Below, one piece after another: positions 46,335-60,788 of a stretch of 64,000 nucleotides of DNA. Both the position numbers and the translations under genes were made by a program. The notes below the pieces were generated by a model. That model saw nothing but the letters and a program-made list of their open reading frames with translations, did no database searches and was not told the DNA's origin. Within the stretch, counting starts at the first letter, position 1; every line of letters starts with the position of its first letter. The stretch spans positions 6,597,352 to 6,661,351 of the forward strand of contig NC_087197.1 of assembly GCF_035594125.1 (NCBI RefSeq), written 5' to 3'. The DNA comes from Scylla paramamosain. Its lineage: Eukaryota > Arthropoda > Malacostraca > Decapoda > Portunidae.

Positions 46335-46998
46335 TCCCATGCTTTGTCCGACCGCCGTTTACCGGCGCTTGGTGACCAAGCAGCCGATACCGGCGGCCAG
46401 GACAACCCCTTTGGGGAGACGACAGGGTAGTGGGCAGGGCCAGCACTACTCACACCTACCGTCATCAACGGCACAGGTGATGCGAAACCTACCTGCCGAA
46501 GTCGCCCCCGACAGGATTCCGGTTCTGAGGACGCCACCCTCAGCCGGGCGGTTGGCTATAGACCCGCCGCAGCACGAAACATCAGTTCGCAGACTACGAG
46601 CTCTGCTAGGACGCCCTGGGTCTTCGGGGCGGACACAGAGGCTCTATGCCCGCCCCTCGGACCCGGGGGGGACTGGGAGAGCATCCACCCTGTGTAGCCC
46701 ATTATCAAAGCCATGAATCCGCTGGTATTTGAAGGCAGGAAGAGCGCTACTCCCCACCAACGGGCCGTCATCCCGGAAACGCCAGAGTGACTACCGCTGT
46801 CGAGGGTAAGTGGGTTTGACCCACCGACTCGGCAAATCACCCTGACGGCCCACCACCCCAACGAGATAGAGAACTCGAAGGAGCAGAAGGACTCCGGATC
46901 AGTGAAGCTGTTCTGGGCTCCGAAGCCTGGCGGAACCCCATTACTCTATGAACGTTCATTGAGAAGGGAGGATGGAATATTTGTCCAACTCCTCGCCT

Positions 46999-46999
<1 letters not shown>
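46335..46999. other. GC-rich block of unknown origin
   Basis: About 650 bases of GC-rich, complex sequence lie between microsatellites. A + frame reads Pro/Arg-rich ('PTAVYRRLVTKQPIPAARTT') up to 46716. It resembles the start of a retroelement gag or 5' UTR in style, but I recognise no family. No rRNA or tRNA structure is evident. Confidence 0.3.

Positions 47000-47001
<2 letters not shown>

Positions 47002-47094
<93 letters not shown>
47002..47094. repeat. (TA)n, left flank of the nested element
   Basis: A pure TA tract of about 93 bases ending at the left terminal repeat. Confidence 0.95.
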
Positions 47095-49179
<2,085 letters not shown>

Positions 49180-51096
49180 TTACAAGGGTCTGCATCTTCT
49201 ACATCTAATACTTTCGTCGCCGTGGCCTGGCCGAGCCTTGGCAGAGGCCAAGCCAGAGCACAACTTTTCCAAACCCTCCTCCAGGCACTGCACGATGATG
49301 GGCGCCCCGTCCCCAGGCTTCCGCCCCTCACAGTCTCCTCCAAAGTAGGCAGAGCTATTTTGCGTTGTCAGGTGCTCTCGTGACTCATCTGGGTTCGCAC
49401 ACATCAATCTGAACACCTCCACCAGCCATCTGGCGGGGTCCCCCTCCCGCCCCAGTTCCAACCCCTTGGCATGGTCCCCCTTCTGTTCACCCCCCAACTC
49501 CTTGTCATGGTCCTCCTTCTGTCCAGCCCCCAACTCCTTGGCGTGGTCCCCCTCCTGTCCAGCCCCCAACTCATTGGTGTGGCCCTCCTCCTGTCCAGCC
49601 CCCAACTCCTTGGTATGGTCGTGCTCCTGCCCAGCCCCAAGCTCTACCTCCCTCGACCACCTGTGCTCCAGCCACCGCAGGAAGGCGTTCTTGAAACAGA
49701 ACCCGCTTGGCACCGCGATGTTCCACTCCCGTGTGGCGAACCATTTGAAAAAGCTCTTTTTGTGCCGAGGCATCCAGCGCTCGGGCTTGAGGCGGGAAAG
49801 AAGTACTTTTCCCATCAGCTGCACCTGGCGCTCTGCGGGTGTCAACGTCCCCAGCACCTCAGCCTCTGTCAAGGCAAAGCTGCAGCGCCATGTTCCCTCA
49901 GCAGCATTACTGAGCTGCATGGTGGTGGTGTCCTCAGGAGTGAGGAACGGTCTGAAAACTTGCTCCAGCCATGGCACCTCAAGCACTGGCACCAGGTCCA
50001 CGCCGACCAGCAACAGTGGATACTCTCGCCCCTGCCAGGCCAGAGAGAGTCCCACGCCCACTTGCGTGCTGGTCAGGCCCGGCGGCACTAGGCTCAGTCT
50101 TTTGTCCTGTAGGGTGTGGCCAATGAGGCAACGGTGCACCTCCTCGTACAAACTGGCCATAAATATATTACCCTCAAGGTGGGGATTGTCAGTCTTCACA
50201 GAAATCTGTAACCTGCCCTTCAGCGTGGCTTCCTCCTTCCCTCTCTCGCTAACAGTTATTCCTACGTCATCCTTGTGCATCACGAGGTTTATATCAAATT
50301 CGTCAGGGGCGTAAAGCTTACACCCGTCCTGAGAACTGCCCACCAGCCTCAGGTCGCCGCGGTACGTGGCATCAGCGGCTGATACCTTATTTATGATTAT
50401 GCTTATTTCTGCCATGACCGCCTCCTTTACCTCAAGGGCCTCGCCCTTTGATAGGTCCACAGCCACCCGCTGAGCCTCCTCCTGCAGCTCTTGCAGGCCT
50501 ATGGATCTCACGAGATTTCTTATGACACTTTCGGGGTCACGTCGGTCGATTGGGTGTAATAGATTTATATCCTCACACTTATTAAACATATTTTCAAAAA
50601 ATTTAAAATTTTCTCTCACCAGTGTGCCCGTGGTGCCCGCACGGCAAGGAGGGTCCTGCGTCACTTGATGTGCCAGGAGTTCAAAAGTACTTTTGTGGCC
50701 AAACATGGCGGCCAGGTGTAGGGGCGTCTGGCCATACGTGTCACGCTGCTGTGGGTTGGCGCCAGCGCTCAGCAGCAGCGCCACGCAGCCGTCCTGGCCG
50801 TGCGAGGCCGCCTGGTGGAGGGCGGTGGTGCTGCAGGTGTGGTCCAGCACCTCGTCCACGGGCAAGTGACCCTCTTGCAGTATAAGATGAGTCAGCTGCA
50901 GGAGACCTTTGCGCGAGGCCAGTAGCAGGGTGGCGTGGCCATCAGGTGAGGAGACATTCGTACCCTCGCCCTTCTTGTGGCTCTCAAAAAGATCCTCCTG
51001 TATACACAGCGCTGTCCGTGCTGCGGTCTTCTCGTGATCTGCCTTCAAGCGAAGCTCCATATCCTTCAGTTTTTCACGCTCTGCCATAAAGAGCTT
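49180..51096 (-). CDS. Ankyrin / Mab-21 (cGAS-like) protein, last exon
   Basis: The acceptor 'TCTCTTTGCACACAG' precedes 51096; the exon gives 638 codons to TAA at 49180. Numbering from the ATG at 51087: ankyrin repeats at about 45-142 ('TALHQAASHGQDGCVALLLS', 'TPLHLAAMFGH'), a linker, then a nucleotidyltransferase domain. Its signature is G250-S-S...E263-F-D265, and a third Asp, D364, lies in 'LLVGVDLVPVLEVP'. In human cGAS the matching acids are E225, D227 and D319. The helical C-lobe follows ('SRLKPERWMPRHKKSFFKW'). Residues 482-550 are a 12-aa repeat (ELGAGQEGDHAK) inserted in the C-lobe. No cGAS zinc ribbon is seen. The family makes cyclic (di)nucleotide signals or, in Mab-21 proteins, lacks activity; here the catalytic acids are kept. 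Confidence 0.8.
   Translation of the reverse strand, partial: KLFMAEREKLKDMELRLKADHEKTAARTALCIQEDLFESHKKGEGTNVSSPDGHATLLLASRKGLLQLTHLILQEGHLPVDEVLDHTCSTTALHQAASHGQDGCVALLLSAGANPQQRDTYGQTPLHLAAMFGHKSTFELLAHQVTQDPPCRAGTTGTLVRENFKFFENMFNKCEDINLLHPIDRRDPESVIRNLVRSIGLQELQEEAQRVAVDLSKGEALEVKEAVMAEISIIINKVSAADATYRGDLRLVGSSQDGCKLYAPDEFDINLVMHKDDVGITVSERGKEEATLKGRLQISVKTDNPHLEGNIFMASLYEEVHRCLIGHTLQDKRLSLVPPGLTSTQVGVGLSLAWQGREYPLLLVGVDLVPVLEVPWLEQVFRPFLTPEDTTTMQLSNAAEGTWRCSFALTEAEVLGTLTPAERQVQLMGKVLLSRLKPERWMPRHKKSFFKWFATREWNIAVPSGFCFKNAFLRWLEHRWSREVELGAGQEHDHTKELGAGQEEGHTNELGAGQEGDHAKELGAGQKEDHDKELGGEQKGDHAKGLELGREGDPARWLVEVFRLMCANPDESREHLTTQNSSAYFGGDCEGRKPGDGAPIIVQCLEEGLEKLCSGLASAKARPGHGDESIRCRRCRPL
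49438..49641 (-). repeat. 36-bp coding minisatellite
   Basis: Five to six copies of a 36-base unit encode ELGAGQEGDHAK variants. Reading frame is kept because the unit is 12 codons. Copies differ by a few substitutions. Confidence 0.85.
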
Positions 51097-51138
51097 CTGT
51101 GTGCAAAGAGAAAGAGAGCGGTGAATATATGAACAAGT

Positions 51139-51290
51139 AAATCTGTAACCTGCCCTTCAGCGTGGCTTCCTCCTTCTCTCTCTCGCTAACAGTTATTCCT
51201 ACGTCATCCTTGTGAATCACGAGGTTTATATCAAATTCGTCAGGGGCGTAAAGCTTACACCCGTCCTGAGAACTACCTGCCAGCCTCGTC
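51139..51290 (-). pseudogene. Duplicated piece of the nucleotidyltransferase exon
   Basis: About 145 bases are nearly identical to 50205-50349 of the last exon, in the same orientation, and encode 'GSSQDGCKLYAPDEFDINLV'. It lies 43 bases upstream of the last exon's acceptor, inside the intron, with no splice sites of its own that I can see. It joins directly to a LINE fragment at about 51293. Confidence 0.85.
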
Positions 51291-51292
51291 AT

Positions 51293-52030
51293 GATGCCCG
51301 CTGATGATACCACCCTGCACTTTTTCACGTCTTTTCATAGACGTCCAACCCTTCAGGAGGTAAACATATCACGCAGGGAAGCCACAGAACGCTTGACTTC
51401 TGATCTTTCTAAAATTTCTGATTGGGGCAGAGCAAACTTGGTATTGTTCAATGCCTCAAAAACTCAATTCCTCCATCTATCAACTCGACACAACCTTCCA
51501 GACAACTATCCCCTCTTCTTCAATGACACTCAACTGTCCCCCTCTTCTACACTGAACATCCTCGGTCTGTCCTTTACTTATAATCTGAACTGGAAACTTC
51601 ACATCTCATCTCTAGCTAAAACAGCTTCTATGAAGTTAGGTGTTCTAAGACGTCTCCGCCAGTTTTTCTCACCCCCCCAGCTGCTAACTCTGTACAAGGG
51701 CCTTATCCGTCCATGTATGGAGTATGCTTCACATGTCTGGAGGGGTTCCATTCATACTGCTCTTCTAGACAGGGTGGAATCAAAAGCTTTTCGTCTCATC
51801 AACTCCTCTCCTCTAACTGACTGTCTTCAGCCTCTTTCTCACCGCCTGCTCCTGTATTTCCACCTTCCTATGACTTGAATTCCTTCAAGAGGGAGGTTTC
51901 AAGACACTTATTCAGCAATTTTTGACCACTGCTTTGACCCTTTTATGGGACTGGCATTTCAGTGGGCATTTTTTTTTTATTAGATTTTTGTTGCCCTTGG
52001 CAAGTGTCCTTCTTACATAAAAAAAAAAAT
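51293..52030 (+). mobile_element. X-like LINE, copy 3, 5'-truncated at the RT box
   Basis: It starts at the codons for ADDTT of the RT active site and runs through 'GLIRPCMEYASHVWRG' to the 3' UTR ('CTGGCATTTCAGTGGGCATT') and a poly(A) at about 52019-52030. An internal deletion removes the segment after 'CLQPLSHR', near 51845. It sits antisense within the last intron of the ankyrin/Mab-21 gene. It is highly similar to copy 1. Confidence 0.9.
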
Positions 52031-53801
52031 AACCCTTTATTGCTGCGTACACATAGATATGTTACAGAAATCCAGGATTACATATGTATATTAGCATTTG
52101 TCTGCCTGATTAGAGTTGTTTAGTAAAGAAGACTAAAAAATACAAGTAGATTAATTGGTCAACTAATAGAATCAAATAGTAAGTTATAGAATAAAATACC
52201 ATAATTGAGCTGCATAATATTCATAATATGAATTAGAAGTTTGTTGTGCAAAGGTAGACTATTGAAAACGTTTGGTTTAAAACACAGTGTGCTGTTTTGG
52301 TAAGGAGATGCTCGAAGCTGTGGCTCCATAAAATCCATGTTGATGCTTCTACTTTGGTGAACACTATCCAGTAACTGAAGCATTTCATTTCCTGTGTGCT
52401 TTGTGAGAGTTTTATAAATTAAGAACAATGAAAGTGATTTGTGTATAGATGAGAAATTAAACAATGTCATTAATGAAGCAACTTTAGCTGTGGACTAGAA
52501 TTTTTCCAGGGAAAGCATACCTCTGATTTATTTATTTATTTATTTTTATCATGATAACTTTTTGATAAATGACGGCCATGTGCTGACCCAGATGGGAACA
52601 CAGCAAAGCAGAGGAGTACAGCATATGACACAACACACACTAATAAGTGACTTTATTGTTAAATAATGTCTTGTCTTGTACAATATTCCACACACTTTTG
52701 AAGCGTTATGACACGTGTCATCTATGGGAGGGGTTTCTCGTCTCTGAATTTTCTGACTGAGTCAAAGCAAACTTAGTATTGTTCAATGACACAAAAACTC
52801 AATTCCCCCATCTATTTATATCACCATAAGCAAGGACAGCATCATTAAACAGATAGATAAACCCCTAGGAAGATGTCATCTGGTCCCAGGGCCAGATGAC
52901 ATCTTCCTAGAGCACTGCAGGAGTGCACGGGTGAGCTTAGCGAGCCGTTGCTGCGGTATTGAGGGACTCATTGGACAAGGGAGAAATACCCAAGGGCCAA
53001 TTTCCCAATCGCTTGGTAACATTCCCAAATGAAAGTCTTACCAGCCTGGTGACATCTCGAGCCACTTTCACAGCTGGTGTTTTCATGGCTTCGGTAATCC
53101 CCAACCTGGTGACTATCATAACAAAACGAAAAGCGCTGATTCGGTAACGCTGGTATGCCGGAGCGGCCTCATTAGATAAAACGAGTCAGTTCTTGGCGAA
53201 AGAATTAACCACGCCAGCACTAAAAAGGAGAAAGGTGTGAAAATACATCACCCGTGCCTTCAGCACGCCATATTCATTACTATGGTGATATCTTGTGACT
53301 TAAATTTCTCCCTTTGAATGTTTGTCTGACATTCATCAAACTCCTGTGCCAGCCAGCCACTTAATGAGTCATATTTTTCTCTGTCCCTCGTTGCTGTACA
53401 CACATTTGTTACATAGATATATTTCGGGTTTAACATAAATCATCCTAGCTTACTATTTACAAAACAGTTACTTTATTTCTGGGTGAAATTATGATTTTTT
53501 TTTAAATCATAATCTATGCAACGAAAGAATTAGCAATGAACTTAATGAACTAAATATTAAGCTAAACCTAGCCTAACTAAATCCAGCACTCTGATGGAAA
53601 CGGTAATGTTATTTCAATATTTTCCAATATTTTCTTAGGTGACAAATTCCATATAGTGTATGCGTGTGTCAGGATTATTACAGGAGTGTGACCAAGGAGG
53701 CGTAGCAGACAAAATAAGCGCGACAGGTGCTGAAGTTTTCATCAGCTGGTGAAGTGAGTTCATGCCGCCATCCAAAAGAGTACACAGACAAACAGCCTCA
53801 C
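52031..53801 (-). other. Rest of the last intron
   Basis: AT-rich sequence. A 70-base fragment at about 52746-52816 matches the same X-like LINE ('CAAACTTAGTATTGTTCAAT'). An exact palindrome lies at 52865-52910. 'GPDDIFLEHCRSARVSLA' (52890-52945) resembles an RT entry segment, so another old LINE scrap may be there. No exon is found. Confidence 0.5.
52865..52910. repeat. Perfect 19-bp inverted repeat
   Basis: Arms 52865-52883 (CTAGGAAGATGTCATCTGG) and 52892-52910 are exact complements around an 8-base loop, TCCCAGGG. Confidence 0.9.
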
Positions 53802-54209
53802 CTGCTCCAGAGTCTGTTGCTCCTTGTCAGGCATCATGTGCACTGGAAGGCGACCATGTGTGTCCGGCACGTACGGGCAGCCCCCAAGGTCCCTGATCAG
53901 CAGCTCGGACATGCCTTTGTGGCCAGCCTCCAGGGCAGAGTGGAGGGCAGTGCCACCAGAGGCTCCATTAAAGACTGTCCACCCTCCCGCCCTATGCAGG
54001 AAGGCGGCAGTCACGGGGCAGTTGGCAGCCGCTGCCTTTGCCAGGAGGTCGCTCAGTGCTGGCCGGTCAGTCTCCTTTCCCCATGGCCAGGCTGCCTGCC
54101 AGGGAGTATTTCCCTCGATGGTTGTCAATAGATTGTCGATGCCCTCGACAAGGGCGCTGCTAACCTTTTCCAGGCGACGCTGCTCTGCACGCAGCCGGCA
54201 GCAGTAGGC
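53802..54209 (-). CDS. Ankyrin / Mab-21 protein, middle exon
   Basis: 408 bases (136 codons), phase 0 at both ends. The acceptor is 'CCTTTCCTCACAG' before 54209 and the donor is GAGCAG|GTGAGG after 53802. The N-terminal part is helical and charged ('LRAEQRRLEKVSSALVEG'); ankyrin repeats follow, with 'GGTALHSALEAGHKGMSELL' and 'THGRLPVHM'. Joined to the last exon it gives '..QQTLEQ' then 'KLFMAEREKLKD', a continuous charged helix linking two ankyrin blocks. The matching phases of all three exons support the model. By family knowledge ankyrin blocks bind proteins and could position the enzyme domain. Confidence 0.75.
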
Positions 54210-54251
54210 CTGTGAGGAAAGGATGGTCACGACATCAGGTAAGCACTGTGC

Positions 54252-54252
<1 letters not shown>

Positions 54253-54336
<84 letters not shown>
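54253..54336. repeat. (GA)n microsatellite in intron
   Basis: A pure GA tract of about 83 bases, 44 bases upstream of the middle exon in gene orientation. Confidence 0.95.
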
Positions 54337-54338
<2 letters not shown>

Positions 54339-54463
54339 AGGCAGCTATGCAGAAGTGTCATTAAGTGTCACAAATCTAAAAGTGTATGTACAAATACAAT
54401 CTTACCTTGTCCGAAAAAAAAATGAAAAATAAAAAAAAAAATATTCTAAATATTACGTTTGAC

Positions 54464-54790
54464 AAGCATTATTACAATTACTTTTAGGATTATAATGATG
54501 AAATATAATCAAATATTAGGTTTAACAAGCATTATTACAATTATTTTTAGGATTATAATGATGAAATATAATGAAATATTAGGTTTAACAAGCATTATTA
54601 CAATTACTTTTAGCATTATAATGAAGAATTATAATGAAATATTAGGTTTAACAAGCATTATTACAATTACTTTTAGCATTATAATGATGAATTATAATCA
54701 AATATTAGGTTTGACAAGCATTATTACAATTACTTTTAGGATTATAATGATGAATTATAATCATCATTATTACAAATACTTTTAGGATTA
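54464..54790. repeat. 63-bp tandem repeat in intron, about five copies
   Basis: The unit holds 'GCATTATTACAATTACTTTT', 'AGGATTATAATGATGAA' and 'CAAATATTAGGTTTAACAA'. It is again a multiple of three, so a frame stays open (peptide 'SIITITFRIIMMKYNQILGL'), but the location and composition argue against coding. Confidence 0.9.
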
Positions 54791-55142
54791 TACTGATGAA
54801 TTAACATGGATTCAACTATTATGAGATCTACTTCATTGCTTGTTCTAAACAATACACTGAAGTGTTCTTTTATGAAATGACAAGATTCTGTGGCATGATC
54901 TCTAATGTTGGACAGCTTTGGTGCGTTGCAGGTCTGTCATGTGCAGCACTAAAACCTGAAACTGACGGTACTGAAACACAAAGGTTCGTCCTCTACAACC
55001 AACAGACCTTTAACTTACCCAAGTTGTTCAAACACTTTCCACTCTATAAAGGACCTCCGCTGACACTTGGGTCCAGTACAAGTGCTCGTCTTCACCTTTA
55101 CAGTGAGGTAGTTCTGTGAGACAGGGAAGGGAAGGTACTCAC

Positions 55143-55412
55143 GGTGGTGAGGAAGGCCAGCACCCTGTGAGTCACGTCGGGGCTCTGCCAAGCCTCTTGC
55201 AGCAGGCTGGCAGGCAGCGGTGCACCGCTAGCCAGCAGCAGGCTGACGGTGTGTATGCGGTTGGTGGTGACAGCCAGTCTGAGGATGGAAAGGCCGCCCA
55301 GGAGCTCTATGGGCGCGCCCTTACACAGGAGGGTGGACACCGCCTGCACGTCGTCCCAGCGACTGACTGTTGAGAGCAGCTCCTCATGCAGTTCTTCAGG
55401 AAGCTTGCCGCT
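55143..55412 (-). CDS. Ankyrin / Mab-21 protein, first visible exon
   Basis: 270 bases (90 codons), phase 0 at both ends. The acceptor 'CCTTTCTCTCCGGCAG' precedes 55412 and the donor is CACC|GTGAGT at 55143. It encodes 'SGKLPEELHEELLSTVSRWD' then ankyrin-like 'DVQAVSTLLCKGAPIELLGG' and 'TNRIHTVSLLLASGAPL'. Because it begins at an acceptor, at least one more exon, holding the start codon, lies upstream; none is recognised in the remaining window, so it may lie beyond the repeats. With the other two exons the known protein is 864 aa. Confidence 0.7.
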
Positions 55413-55567
55413 CTGCCGGAGAGAGAAAGGAAACCATGGTGCTGATGGTATCGCTATGAAAGTGTTCACTGGTGGCTGTGGCGATGTGTCAGTGTGCATT
55501 GTTATGGCCTGTGTGTGTGTCTATGCTTTTTCATTTTTTATGTAGTGGGAACACAGGCCAAGGGTGA

Positions 55568-55700
55568 CAAAAATCCAGGAAAAAAAAAAAAAAGATCACT
55601 GAGATGCCGGTCCCCGAGCAGGATCCGAAGCGGTAGTCAAAAACTGAAGGATGACGAAAGTGTGCATGACGTGGAACATCTGAATGAGAAACGTGAGGGG
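55568..55700 (-). mobile_element. Diverged X-like LINE 3' end, antisense
   Basis: A poly-A stretch at 55578-55592 is followed by 'GATGCCGGTCCCCGAGCAGG' and 'TCCGAAGCGGTAGTCAAAAA', closely similar to 43984-44022 and related to the antisense of the X-like LINE 3' UTR. A relative of that family is inferred. Confidence 0.6.
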
Positions 55701-55734
55701 TGCTGCTCAAAAACAGATAGGGTTTGTGAGAGTA

Positions 55735-58520
<2,786 letters not shown>

Positions 58521-58574
58521 GTGTCACATAGTGACGCCAGCAACGATTTCTGAACATTTATTGGCTTTCTTTCC

Positions 58575-58925
58575 GACGTATTAAGATTAGGTTAGTTAGA
58601 AAGTTAGGTTAGTTAGGTAAGTAGGCTAAGTTTGGTTTGGGTTAAGTTAGGTTGGTCAGGTTTGGTTAGGTTAGATTAGGTTAGGTTAGGTTGGTAGGTA
58701 AGCTAGGTTTGGTCATGTTAATTAGGTTCGTTGGTTAAGTTTGGTTTGGTTGAGTTAGGTTAATTAGGTAGGTTGGTTTTGTTTTGTTTGGCAAAGTTAG
58801 GTTAGGTTCGTTAGGATTTTTGGCTAGGTTTGGTTTGGTTAAGTCAAGTTAGGAAGGTTGGTTAGGCTTTGTTTGGTTGAGTTAGGTTAGGTTAGTTAGG
58901 AATGTTGGTTAGGTTTGGTTTGGTT
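58575..58925. repeat. TTAGG/TTTGG-rich degenerate telomere-like tract
   Basis: About 350 bases rich in GGTTAGGTTAGG, with many GGTTTGGTT variants. The G-rich strand is the + strand, opposite to the 13-20 kb array. It shows no coding potential. Confidence 0.85.
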
Positions 58926-59211
58926 AATGCGGCGAGTACTGTTGTACCTAACCGTCATTACTGTCTGGATGCGCGCAGGTGACGGTGCTTTCCTGAGGCA
59001 CTGTGAAGCACGGCACGGTGCTCGGAGATTGTGATTTGTAAAATAATATATATCAAATGTTGGCTACATCTTAATATTGCCTCACGGTTTAAGTAAAGTA
59101 TGGAACCGTACAACACAGCTTGTGTCGTACAGCTTTGTTATTATTGTTGTTTATTTACTTAATTTTTTGGTTTCTTCAGCGTGTCACTCTCAGTGCATTG
59201 GAATTTGCTGA
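58926..59211. other. Unassigned sequence
   Basis: Mixed-composition sequence with no recognised gene, leading into the 77-bp satellite. Confidence 0.3.
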
Positions 59212-60137
59212 GATGGCAGTCCTTGAGGTGGCAGTCCTGTACACGACAGCCACGGTGATCACATCAGTGGGACACTTGAAGGTGCATAGGTGGCAGTCCT
59301 TGAGGTGGCAGTCTTGTACACGACAGCCACGGTGATCACAGCAGTGGGTTACTTGAAGGTGCATAGATGGCAGTCCTTGAGGTGGCAGTCTTGTACACGA
59401 CAGCCACGGTGATCACATCAGTGGGACACTTGAAGGTGCATAGGTGGCAGTCCTTGAGGTGGCAGTCTTGTACACGACAGCCACGGTGATCACAGCAGTG
59501 GGTTACTTGAAGGTGCATAGATGGCAGTCCTTGAGGTGGCAGTCTTGTACACGACAGCCACGGTGATCACATCAGTGGGACACTTGAAGGTGCATAGATG
59601 GCAGTCCTTGAGGTGGCAGTCCTGTACACGACAGCCACGGTGATCACAGCAGTGGGACACTTGAAGGTGCATAGGTGGCAGTCCTTGAGGTGGCAGTCCT
59701 GTACACGACAGCCACGGTGATCACAGCAGTGGGTTACTTGAAGGTGCATAGATGGCAGTCCTTGAGGTGGCAGTCTTGTACACGACAGCCACGGTGGTCA
59801 CAGCAGTGGGTTACTTGAAGGTGCATAGGTGGCAGTCCTTGAGGTGGCAGTCCTGTACACGACAGCCACGGTGATCACAGCAGTGGGTTACTTGAAGGTG
59901 CATAGGTGGCAGTCCTTGAGGTGGCAGTCCTGTACACGACAGCCACGGTGATCACAGCAGTGGGTTACTTGAAGGTGCATAGGTGGCAGTCCTTGAGGTG
60001 GCAGTCCTGTACACGACAGCCACGGTGATCACAGCAGTGGGTTACTTGAAGGTGCATAGGTGGCAGTCCTTGAGGTGGCAGTCCTGTACACGACAGCCAC
60101 GGTGGTCACAGCAGTGGGACATTTGAAGGTGCATAGA
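59212..60137. repeat. 77-bp satellite, twelve copies
   Basis: The unit contains 'GATGGCAGTCCTTGAGGTGG', 'CAGTCCTGTACACGACAGCC', 'ACGGTGATCACAGCAGTGGG' and 'CACTTGAAGGTGCATAG'. Two variants ('ATCAGTGGGACAC' and 'GCAGTGGGTTAC') alternate in the first copies, giving a 154-base dimer; later copies are mostly the second type. Frames in both directions are short and break at each unit because 77 is not a multiple of three. Confidence 0.95.
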
Positions 60138-60714
60138 TTTGTATATACACACACCTTAATTGTTTATTATTTATTAGTATGTGCCATATTCCTTCCCATA
60201 AATAGTTGTTTAATAACTGTTTTCCTTCAAATGAACAGTGCAAACAGAATTGTGAGCACATACTGTAAACATCAAATAACTTGGAACATCTCATCCCACA
60301 TTTCCCTTGCTGCATATTTTCCTTTTTTTTTATTTTCTAAGGTTCATGTTTTAATTTTGTCCCCAGTAGAACATGAAGCATCCAGGATTGATGCCCGAGT
60401 GGTCACGGACACTTCGCAACTACAGCTTCCACATTATGGGGAGAAATTAATTGTATTATATCAAGTTATTATTGTATGATGCTAAAATTACAAAATGTTT
60501 GCAATACCACCATGTGATGTTTACTACCTGGTTATTTGTGCAGTTGTTTACGGGTCAAATTTTGGACGGTTGAAAACGAGTGATGACACGATCATCCCGG
60601 ACCTTCCACCACATGTTTGCTGGGACGCCGCACAAGGTAATGTCTTAGTTTGTGCCATATTCTTTCTTACATTAATTTTTCACCTGTCTTGTGCGGTGAA
60701 GGCCAACGCCATAT

Positions 60715-60716
<2 letters not shown>
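60138..60716. other. Unassigned sequence, two weak exon candidates
   Basis: 'TTTTGTCCCCAG' at about 60365 and CACAAG|GTAATG at about 60636 look like isolated splice sites. 'TGTGCCATATTC' occurs at 60180 and 60651, hinting at a diverged duplication of about 470 bases. No frame is recognised. Confidence 0.25.

Positions 60717-60786
<70 letters not shown>
60717..60786. repeat. (GT)n at the 3' end of an antisense LINE
   Basis: About 70 bases of GT. On the minus strand this is a (CA)n tail directly after 'CAACTAGGTAAATA', the LINE 3' terminus. Confidence 0.95.

Positions 60787-60788
<2 letters not shown>

Noticed and set aside
46335..46999. rRNA or other structured RNA gene in the GC-rich block
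   Set aside because: No rRNA, tRNA or snRNA signature was recognised; high GC alone is not evidence.
49466..50314. Long + strand frames across the ankyrin/Mab-21 exon
   Set aside because: They are antisense shadows of a well-supported minus-strand coding exon.
59212..60137. CRISPR-like array (regular repeats), also considered at 44130 and 20148
   Set aside because: There are no unique spacers; every unit is repeat throughout, and the genome is eukaryotic.
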